Part shown: positions 15,196 through 20,946 of the stretch, one piece after another
Layout: every line of letters begins with the position of its first letter
How positions within the stretch are numbered: position 1 is the stretch's first letter
NCBI GenBank assembly: GCA_025361325.1
Contig: JANYAL010000057.1
Location: forward strand, 1-20,946
DNA length: 20,946 nucleotides
Reading direction: 5' to 3'
DNA from: Bacteroidota bacterium
Lineage (GTDB): Bacteria; Bacteroidota; Bacteroidia; Chitinophagales; Chitinophagaceae
Made by a program: the position numbers and the translations under genes
Notes under the pieces: generated by a model
Seen by the model: the letters and a program-made list of their open reading frames with translations, nothing else
Databases searched by the model: none
Told to the model about the DNA's origin: nothing

Positions 15196-16793
15196 CGCAA
15201 AGAAAGATCAGCTCAGCACTCATATCCGTTTACTATAAGGACGGGTTGAACAAGATCGTAACTCAATTACATAAACTCGGTATTACCATTTACTCTACCG
15301 GCGGTACACAAAAATTCATTGAGGAACTCGATGTTCCCTGTATTCCTGTAGAGTCCCTCACAACCTATCCCTCTATTTTAGGAGGGCGCGTAAAGACCCT
15401 GCATCCCGCTGTATTCGGTGGCATCCTTGGAAAGCGGGATGACGATACCCATCTCCGGGAAATGAAGCAATATAACATCCCGGAAATAGACCTGGTTATC
15501 GTTGACCTCTATCCTTTTGAAGAAACAGTACGGTCCACCACCGATGAGAAAGGGATCATCGAAAAGATCGATATCGGCGGACCTTCCATGATACGCGCAG
15601 CAGCCAAGAACCATGCTTCCGTAGTGGTGGTAGCTGCCAAAAAGGATTATGCGTTGCTGGAGGGGATCCTGGAAGAACAAAATGGTGAGACCAGCCTCGA
15701 ACAGCGCAGAATGTTTGCCATCAAGGCTTTTGATGTATGTACAGGATATGATATGGCCATCTCCAATTACTTTAACGGCACGGCGTTTCCCGAACCTTTC
15801 AATAAAACAAAGACCATTTTACGCTACGGGGAGAACCCGCACCAGCAGGGCATATTTTATGGAGACCTCCACAAACTGTTCGACCAACTGCACGGAAAAG
15901 AACTCTCCTATAATAACCTCGTAGATGTGGATGCTGCCCTGCATCTCATCGCTGAGTTTAAAAGCTGTAACGATCCCCGGGGTCTGAAAGTCGCTTCGGG
16001 GGCTGGGGATGTAAGGGAGACTGCTGAATTTCCCTCCGTGGGAGGGGATATAAGGGAAGCCACTTTTGCCATCATCAAACATACCAACGTATGCGGCATC
16101 GCATCCAGGGAACACCTCAAAGATGCCTGGGATGCCGCGCTGGCCGGTGACCCTGAAAGCGCATTCGGCGGGGTACTGGTTTGCAATGCTCCCATCGGTA
16201 CCGATACGGCCCAGGCCATCAACGAAATCTTCTTCGAGGTATTAATAGCCCCCTCTTTTGATGAGGACGCCCTGGAAATACTGAAGACGAAAAAGAACCG
16301 GATACTCCTGGTGCAAAAGGCCGAAATTACCGGAACCAGTCAGTACCGCTCCGTGCTGAACGGAATACTAATGCAGGATACTGATACAGGAAATTACGCC
16401 GAATGGAAAGAGGTAGGAGGTCGTGAAACGAAACCGGGGGAGAAGGCAGACCTGCTCTTTGCCAACCTGGTCTGCAAGCACCTTAAGAGCAATGCCATTG
16501 CGCTGGTGAGGAACAGGCAGCTCATCGGCAAGGGGTGCGGACAAACATCACGCATAGACGCGTTGAAGCAGTGCATGGAGAAGGCCGGGCAATTCCAGTC
16601 AAACCTGGAGGGTGCCGTGCTGGCCAGCGACGCCTTCTTCCCCTTCAACGACTGCGTCACCATCGCCCACGGGGCTGGAATCAACGCATTTATTCAGCCA
16701 GGCGGTTCCATACGCGATAATGATTCCATCGACTATTGCAAGAAAAACAACCTGGCCATGGTGATCACCGGGGTAAGACACTTTAAGCATTGA
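15177..16793 (+). CDS. purH: Bifunctional AICAR transformylase / IMP cyclohydrolase, with an in-frame insertion
   Basis: The 538-residue product catalyses the last two steps of IMP synthesis. The N-terminal IMP cyclohydrolase domain (about 10-200, MGS-like fold) shows STGGTQKFIEEL, LGGRVKTLHP and LVIVDLYPFE. The C-terminal transformylase domain shows RYGENPHQQ, KELSYNNLVDVDAALHLIAE, the catalytic KHTNVCG (301-307), ESAFGGVLVCN, GQTSRIDA and AHGAGINAFIQPGGSIRD. Between AEFK (259-262) and TFAIIKH (296-302) there are about 30 extra residues compared with E. coli, where only three residues separate the equivalent segments. Those residues contain a 13-residue repeat and are annotated separately. 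The reading frame is otherwise intact, so the enzyme is probably active. The N-terminus MNPEPITQR derives from a heptamer repeat. The gene lies 27 bp before the EamA transporter gene. Confidence 0.96.
   Translation: MNPEPITQRKISSALISVYYKDGLNKIVTQLHKLGITIYSTGGTQKFIEELDVPCIPVESLTTYPSILGGRVKTLHPAVFGGILGKRDDDTHLREMKQYNIPEIDLVIVDLYPFEETVRSTTDEKGIIEKIDIGGPSMIRAAAKNHASVVVVAAKKDYALLEGILEEQNGETSLEQRRMFAIKAFDVCTGYDMAISNYFNGTAFPEPFNKTKTILRYGENPHQQGIFYGDLHKLFDQLHGKELSYNNLVDVDAALHLIAEFKSCNDPRGLKVASGAGDVRETAEFPSVGGDIREATFAIIKHTNVCGIASREHLKDAWDAALAGDPESAFGGVLVCNAPIGTDTAQAINEIFFEVLIAPSFDEDALEILKTKKNRILLVQKAEITGTSQYRSVLNGILMQDTDTGNYAEWKEVGGRETKPGEKADLLFANLVCKHLKSNAIALVRNRQLIGKGCGQTSRIDALKQCMEKAGQFQSNLEGAVLASDAFFPFNDCVTIAHGAGINAFIQPGGSIRDNDSIDYCKKNNLAMVITGVRHFKH
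15972..16058 (+). repeat. Candidate palindromic repeat element inserted in frame in purH
   Basis: These 87 bp (residues 266-294) interrupt an otherwise conserved part of the transformylase domain. The DNA is unlike its surroundings in being full of G and C runs. It contains a near-perfect direct repeat, GGGGATGTAAGGGA (16005-16018) and GGGGATATAAGGGA (16044-16057), 13 of 14 identical and spaced exactly 39 bp, giving GDVRE and GDIRE in the protein. TTCCCTCC (16030-16037) and GGAGGGGA (16041-16048) form an 8-pair hairpin with a 3-nt loop, and ATCCCC (15973-15978) pairs GGGGAT (16005-16010). This resembles a short palindromic element carried as coding sequence. Confidence 0.6.
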
Positions 16794-16820
16794 ATGGTTG
16801 TGGTATAACTTTTAACTTAC

Positions 16821-17750
16821 ATGATTGTACGACCAAAACTTCCCACCGGAAAAGCAGGCGGATACCTGGCCCTCACCATCACCAGCATCGTGTGGGGTAC
16901 CACCTGGGTAGCCAGCAAGATCGGCGTTGCAGAGATCCCCGCACTCCAGATGGCCTATATCCGTCAGTTCTTCGGAGGTATGTGCTTTGTGGTGTTCTTT
17001 ATGATGTTCAGGAAATTACCCTTTCCCACCCTTCAGCAGTTCAGGTGGCTATTGCTCATGGCGTTGCTGATGTTCGTTTTCGCCAATGGGCTGAGTACCT
17101 GGAGCCTGAAATTCATCCCCACCGGGCTCAGCGCCCTCATTGGGGCACTGTACCCCATCAGTGTGGTCGTCATCGAAATGGTATTCTTCAGGAACCGCAA
17201 TATGACCCTGCTCACGTTTGCCGGGCTGTTGCTGGGCATCACCGGCATCGGAATCGTCTTTTATGAGAACGCCTTCCAGGACCATCCCGCCGGTTTCTTT
17301 TTCGGAGTAACCCTGTCCGTTATTGCCATGTTGTCCTGGAGTGTGGGCTCCGTGGTCATCGTACGCAGGCAGGTGAACATCAATCCCTACTATGCCACAG
17401 GATGGCAGATGCTCATCAGTTCTGCGGTATTGCTGATCGTTGCCGAGACCACACAACCCACCATCGCCCTCCGGCATATCTCTACCACGGTATGGTGCGT
17501 GATCGCTTACCTGGTGATCATGGGTTCTGTACTGAGTTTTGTGGCCTTCATTTATTCCATGAAAAAGCTTCCGGCCGCCGTTTCCTCCCTCTATGCCTAT
17601 ATCAACCCCCTGGTGGCGATGGTAACTGCCGCTATCGTATTGCACGAAAAACTGAACATCAATATCCTATGGGGAGCCATCGTTACCCTGGTGGGCGTTT
17701 TCCTGGTTAATTACAGCATCAGGCGCAGTAAGGAAAAGATCATTGCATAA
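16821..17750 (+). CDS. EamA-family (DMT superfamily) transporter
   Basis: A 309-residue inner-membrane protein with about ten hydrophobic helices arranged as two EamA repeats. The first repeat opens with ALTITSIVWGTTWVASKIGV and includes TGLSALIGALYPISVVVIEM and GLLLGITGIGIVF. The second opens with GVTLSVIAMLSWSVGSVVIV and includes PAAVSSLYAYINPLVAMVTA and AIVTLVGVFLVNY. The family exports amino acids, metabolites or drugs; the substrate cannot be told from sequence. It follows purH by 27 bp and is likely co-transcribed with it. Its 3' end overlaps the next, convergent gene by 11 bp, leaving no room for a separate terminator. Confidence 0.9.
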   Translation: MIVRPKLPTGKAGGYLALTITSIVWGTTWVASKIGVAEIPALQMAYIRQFFGGMCFVVFFMMFRKLPFPTLQQFRWLLLMALLMFVFANGLSTWSLKFIPTGLSALIGALYPISVVVIEMVFFRNRNMTLLTFAGLLLGITGIGIVFYENAFQDHPAGFFFGVTLSVIAMLSWSVGSVVIVRRQVNINPYYATGWQMLISSAVLLIVAETTQPTIALRHISTTVWCVIAYLVIMGSVLSFVAFIYSMKKLPAAVSSLYAYINPLVAMVTAAIVLHEKLNINILWGAIVTLVGVFLVNYSIRRSKEKIIA

Positions 17751-19026
17751 CCCGGGCAATGAAATGTTCATACAGCTCCCTCCAACCCCTGAACCCGGCA
17801 TTCGTTCCCAGGAAATTATTATGAAAGATGGTGATGAGGATACCTTGTACCGCCATGCACTGTTCATAATAGTGCCACAATTCCCGGGCGGTTTCTTCCA
17901 AAGAGAACTTCTGTTCATAATATGAATTGGCATCCATAAAACAGAAAGGATGTATCCGTAGTGAAGTAGCTTCGTCATTTTCCAGATCGTACCAGTCGAA
18001 TGCCGAAGCTATCGAGGCCCTGAACCCGTTGATGCTTCCGTATCCCATGGAATGTTCAACGCTTATCCCGGCTTTTAGTAAACTGCGATATCCTTCCGGT
18101 AAACTAAAACGGATATAATGCTGGCGCGATGCAGATATGCCGGTCTCACCCATGGCTTCCAGTTGCTGCTTTTCTTTTTTCAATTGCGAAAGGTTATCCC
18201 CGCATTGCCAGGAGGGATGAAGCCCTGCCCTGTATTTATAGGTATGATGTTTTACGAGCTTCCACATGGCCTCTTTATGCGGCAGGATATTCTTGTCATA
18301 ACGGCCATTCTTTCTGGCAACCAGGAAAAAGTAAATGGGGTGGAGATCATATGTTTCGTGCAGGGCATCCAGCCAGGCATAACTGTTGAAGGGGTCTTTT
18401 TGATAACCCGCCAGGACCTGTAATCTTTCTGCAGATGGTGACCGGAAGAACCCTGCCATATTTCTCAGTAAGCCCTTATGTTTATAGGAATACGCGATGT
18501 CAATATCATAGGTTGGTACAAATTTGAATCGCGCATAGCGCATGGCGAATCCTGCATATGTAGCGCTTAACTTTTTTACGAGATCCTTCACCCAGATATT
18601 GACCAGTGGCAGCTTAAGGAAATCTTCCCTGAATGCAAGGGAATTTTCGTGCGCATACCTGCCATACATGTCCTTTTGGTGGGGCAGGTATTCTTCATAG
18701 CGGCTTACCAGGTAAAAGGAGGCAGAGAGTATGTCGAAGGGAAGGTAGGTACCGGGCATTTGGAAAAAGGCTTTGTAGCCATTCGTTTCAAAACATGCTA
18801 TGGGCTGCGGCCTGATACCCTTTTCAAAGAGTAGTCCCTGGTTGGGGATCCGGAAACTATCATGTCCCAGGTCTGTATCGCTGTAATTGATCTTTACACC
18901 GTCGAAATTCCGAAAGTATTCCCCGTCGATGGTAATGGCATGTTCCAAGCCCATCATCTCCGTGAAAAGGAGCCGGCAGATATACTGCAGCCTTGCCGAT
19001 GTGGTATGGGAGAAGATCAGGACCAT
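17740..19026 (-). CDS. Polysaccharide-deacetylase-like protein (Bacteroidota type, probable DUF7033 N-terminus)
   Basis: The 428-residue product has an N-terminal alpha/beta region (1-165, including SASFYLVSRYEEY at 101-113) followed by a NodB-like fold. Candidate catalytic and metal residues lie in TYDIDIAYS (D174, D176), GLHPSW (H270), SRQHYIRFSLP (300-310), MGYGSINGFRAS (327-338) and RIHPFCFMDA (H359). The family hydrolyses N- or O-acetyl groups from polysaccharides; in this subgroup the substrate is unknown. I recall similar proteins in Bacteroidota but cannot confirm the domain number. There is no signal peptide, so it may act in the cytoplasm on precursor sugars. The 3' end overlaps the EamA gene end by 11 bp (convergent). 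Confidence 0.78.
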   Translation of the reverse strand: MVLIFSHTTSARLQYICRLLFTEMMGLEHAITIDGEYFRNFDGVKINYSDTDLGHDSFRIPNQGLLFEKGIRPQPIACFETNGYKAFFQMPGTYLPFDILSASFYLVSRYEEYLPHQKDMYGRYAHENSLAFREDFLKLPLVNIWVKDLVKKLSATYAGFAMRYARFKFVPTYDIDIAYSYKHKGLLRNMAGFFRSPSAERLQVLAGYQKDPFNSYAWLDALHETYDLHPIYFFLVARKNGRYDKNILPHKEAMWKLVKHHTYKYRAGLHPSWQCGDNLSQLKKEKQQLEAMGETGISASRQHYIRFSLPEGYRSLLKAGISVEHSMGYGSINGFRASIASAFDWYDLENDEATSLRIHPFCFMDANSYYEQKFSLEETARELWHYYEQCMAVQGILITIFHNNFLGTNAGFRGWRELYEHFIARVMQ

Positions 19027-19174
19027 TATTTCACAAATTAGAAAAGTCCGGCCATAGGGCTATTAAATTATTTGTGCTTGTTTACCAATTGGTTATATCG
19101 CTATGAACCAGGACTGCCTGTAACCGGATCAGGGATAAGAAAAATTCCGGGCCGGTATTCCTTCCTGTTTTAAC

Positions 19175-19283
19175 TCATAGCACATCTAAACCACACCAAA
19201 CCCATATTAACCCACAATATTAGTGGATTACTGTGGGTTTGGTGTGGGTTTGGTGTGGGAATGATTACTGTCATGTGCTATGA
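19175..19283. repeat. Nested inverted-repeat element, possibly MITE-like or a structured RNA
   Basis: Outer arms TCATAGCACAT (19175-19185) and ATGTGCTATGA (19273-19283) are perfect 11-bp inverted repeats. Inside, CCACACCAAACCCA (19191-19204) is perfectly complementary to two overlapping right-side copies, at 19234-19247 and 19245-19258, which form an 11-bp tandem repeat of GGGTTTGGTGT. Innermost, AACCCACA (19209-19216) pairs TGTGGGTT (19232-19239). AAC flanks the element on both sides (19172-19174 and 19284-19286), as a 3-bp target duplication would. The right arm is G-run rich. Confidence 0.7.
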
Positions 19284-19334
19284 AACCTGCTACCAGTATG
19301 CGTTTCACGTTTTACGGGGAGTGTAATATTTGCA

Positions 19335-19351
19335 CACTTATTCTATAAGTG
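19335..19351. repeat. Short perfect hairpin downstream of lutB
   Basis: CACTTAT and ATAAGTG form a perfect 7-bp inverted repeat around TCT, 41 bp past the lutB stop. It lacks a following T-run on the minus strand, so it is a weak terminator candidate at best. Confidence 0.4.
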
Positions 19352-19392
19352 ATTTAGGATGAAAGAGTTGCGTTGTAGTTGAAAAATGAATG

Positions 19393-20775
19393 CTATGATC
19401 CGTGCTTATGCTTTTCCTTCCATAGCTGGTTGAAAGTCTTTTTGCTGAAATGCAGCGGAGCGCGGTGGTTGGTCCATGACTTAAAGAGTTTGTTCACGAT
19501 CTTATTCTTGAGGTCGCTGCTTCCGGTATTCATGAGCCCTCTTTTCAGGCTGGCCATCTTCCAGATCTTCCAGGCCATTCTTTCGCTGAACGTGGTCAGT
19601 CCTTCTGTCACGGATTCATGCCGGTTCTCGAGCAGTAATTCGTGCAGGTTGATCTTGACGGCGCAGACCTCGGTACAGTTACCACAAAGTGAAGAGGCAT
19701 AGCTCAGGTGTTTAAAATCTTCCATGCCCTGCATATGCGGGGTGATCACGCTGCCAATGGGGCCGCTGTACGTGGTGCCGTAACTGTGGCCCCCTATGTT
19801 CTTGTACACGGGACATGCATTGAGGCAGGCGCCGCAGCGTATGCAGTAGAGGCTTTCACGTTGTTTGGGATCCTTCAGGATATTTGTACGGCCGTTGTCG
19901 AGCAGTATCACATACATTTCTTCGGGGCCGTTGGTCTCGTTTTCCTGCCGGGGGCCGGAAATAATAGTATTGTACACTGTTATCTGCTGCCCCGTACCAT
20001 AAGTGGCCAGCAAAGGCCAGAACAGGCCAAGGTCGGTCAGGGAGGGTATCACCTTTTCAATCCCCACGATTACGATATGCGTTTTTGGAAAGGCGCAGCA
20101 TAGCCGGGCATTGCCTTCATTTTCCGTAATGGCAATGGCCCCTGTATCGCTGATGATGAAATTGGCGCCGGTTACACCCACTTCCGCTTCTGTATATTTT
20201 TCACGTAAAACCTTCCTGGCCACCTGGGTCAGTTCTTCGGGGGTGAAGTTGATGGGGGTGCCCAGTTTTTGATTGAACAGCCTGGCCACGTCTTCCTTGC
20301 TCTTATGCATGGCCGGTGTAACGATATGATAGGGTGCTTCTCCGTCGAGCTGCTGAATGTATTCGCCGAGGTCGGTCTCGATGCTTTGAATGCCGTTTTT
20401 TTCCAGCGCATCATTCAAATGGATCTCTTCCGATACCATGCTCTTGCTCTTCACCAGGGTCTTGCAGTTCTTTGCTGCACAGATGGCGAGTACTTCGTTA
20501 ACCGCCTGTTCGGCTGTTTCGGCCCAGATCACTTTTCCGCCGCGCCGGCTGAAGTGGAGTTCAAATTCCTCGAGCTGCTGATCGAGTGTTTCAATGGCCC
20601 TCCATTTGATGTTTTTGGCCCTTTCCCGGGCCAGGTGCAGATCGGTGAATTGCTCCTTGCCCTTGGGTACCACGGCATTGTACCTGCCTATATTGAAATT
20701 GATCTTGCGCCGGTGTTCGAGGTCGGCGGCTTTTACCGTGCTTTTGGCGATGAATGATTTGGATTTGTCTGTCAT
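19393..20775 (-). CDS. lutB: LutB/YkgF-type LUD-domain iron-sulfur protein
   Basis: The 460-residue product has an N-terminal LUD domain (about 60-300) with VGVTGANFIISDTGAIAITE (199-218) and NEGNARLCCAFPKTHIVIVG (219-238). A ferredoxin-like region follows, with CIRCGACLNACP (C311, C314, C317, C321) and CGNCTEVC (C364, C367, C371), giving two 4Fe-4S sites. Length and layout match LutB, part of the LutABC L-lactate oxidation complex. The partner lutC lies about 16 kb away near ftsH and lutA is not seen here, so the complex would be encoded by dispersed genes. It begins 25 bp after a possible upstream reading frame end. The ATG at 20775 gives the expected N-terminus. Confidence 0.93.
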   Translation of the reverse strand: MTDKSKSFIAKSTVKAADLEHRRKINFNIGRYNAVVPKGKEQFTDLHLARERAKNIKWRAIETLDQQLEEFELHFSRRGGKVIWAETAEQAVNEVLAICAAKNCKTLVKSKSMVSEEIHLNDALEKNGIQSIETDLGEYIQQLDGEAPYHIVTPAMHKSKEDVARLFNQKLGTPINFTPEELTQVARKVLREKYTEAEVGVTGANFIISDTGAIAITENEGNARLCCAFPKTHIVIVGIEKVIPSLTDLGLFWPLLATYGTGQQITVYNTIISGPRQENETNGPEEMYVILLDNGRTNILKDPKQRESLYCIRCGACLNACPVYKNIGGHSYGTTYSGPIGSVITPHMQGMEDFKHLSYASSLCGNCTEVCAVKINLHELLLENRHESVTEGLTTFSERMAWKIWKMASLKRGLMNTGSSDLKNKIVNKLFKSWTNHRAPLHFSKKTFNQLWKEKHKHGS

Positions 20776-20795
20776 GTTGCTTGCAGCGCTCGGAG

Positions 20796-20803
20796 CAAAT
20801 TTA
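20796..20803 (-). promoter_or_regulatory. Possible -7 box for lutB
   Basis: The minus strand reads TAAATTTG, an exact TAnnTTTG match, placing a transcript start near 20790 and a 5' leader of about 15 nt. A -33 TTTG at standard spacing is not obvious. Confidence 0.45.
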
Positions 20804-20935
20804 CTGTAATAAGGTCATTTTATCACCCCCAATTCCTTTCCCGCTTATAGAGACCCGGGTAGCGGTGTTCCCCTTGAAAGTAAACTGATCAAAGAAGCTG
20901 CCCGGATCCGATTGGATCGATCGGACGGATATTTT
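20801..20935 (-). other. Open frame at the right edge, possibly the tail of an upstream gene
   Basis: On the minus strand a 44-codon open stretch without a start codon ends at 20801. It is protein-like in composition (for example DPGSFFDQFTFKGNTATRVS and SGKGIGGDKMTLLQ) and ends 25 bp before lutB, as an operon partner would. It is preceded in frame by TAA at 20938-20936, next to a run of six A, where a frame slip could join it to upstream sequence. An open stretch of this length is also expected by chance. I do not recognise a family. Confidence 0.22.
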
Positions 20936-20946
20936 TTATGCCTTTA

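Larger units (their letters stand above)
19027..19392. other. 366-bp non-coding stretch between lutB and the deacetylase-like gene
   Basis: No supported gene lies here. Contents noticed are a 10-bp palindrome ACCAATTGGT (19084-19093), the large nested inverted repeat at 19175-19283, and a short perfect hairpin at 19335-19351. I see no convincing TAnnTTTG promoter for the minus-strand gene starting at 19026: the closest is TAATTTG just upstream, one base short. I also see no hairpin followed by a T-tract that would end the lutB transcript. Confidence 0.6.

Noticed and set aside
17049..17645. 198-codon minus-strand frame inside the EamA gene
   Set aside because: Very rich in Gly, Asp, His and Gln, as expected from antisense reading of membrane-helix codons; no recognisable domain.
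1..20946. tRNA, rRNA, transposase, prophage or defence-system genes
   Set aside because: No cloverleaf, conserved rRNA stretch, transposase motif or defence-gene signature was seen in either strand; all large frames are accounted for by ordinary chromosomal genes.

Overview
The window reads as a chromosomal housekeeping segment from a member of the Bacteroidota, most likely the Chitinophagaceae or a close relative (an inference from gene content, with no database comparison). Support comes from TAnnTTTG-type promoter boxes ahead of several genes, weak or absent Shine-Dalgarno sequences, the rsfS-ftsH-lutC gene order next to birA, a carB that lacks the C-terminal allosteric domain, and a polysaccharide-deacetylase-like protein of a type I associate with Bacteroidota. 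I see no prophage, CRISPR array, rRNA, tRNA or recognisable transposase.

Left block (1-5948, all minus strand): read in transcription order this is rsfS (ribosome silencing), ftsH (membrane protease), lutC (LUD domain), a gamma-glutamylcyclotransferase-like protein, lpxH (lipid A synthesis), a secreted propeller-like protein and an MscS-type channel. The channel gene is broken by an in-frame stop codon. Gaps from ftsH to the propeller gene are only 5-30 bp, so this is probably one operon. Divergent birA (6077-6814, plus) follows, meeting tail to tail a small HExxH protein (DUF4157-like) that sits downstream of a cytochrome-c-like lipoprotein. Next come a Bcp peroxiredoxin and a secreted M23 peptidase (both minus).

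Central plus-strand block (9973-17750): carB, comEC, purH and an EamA transporter. carB and purH supply carbamoyl phosphate (pyrimidines and arginine) and IMP (purines). Both enzymes carry extra in-frame segments in surface or linker positions, and the DNA of those segments is C/G-run-rich and partly palindromic. They look like short repeat elements that have been captured in coding sequence. The purH leader also holds several competing hairpins and a degenerate heptamer repeat that runs through the start codon.

Right block (17740-20946, minus): a polysaccharide-deacetylase-like protein, a 366-bp non-coding stretch containing a striking nested inverted repeat of about 109 bp, then lutB (iron-sulfur LUD protein). 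The lutB and lutC genes are about 16 kb apart, so any lactate-oxidation complex would be encoded from separate loci. The most interesting items are the two in-frame insertions (purH, carB), the nested inverted repeat at 19175-19283, the interrupted mscS-like gene and the structured purH leader.
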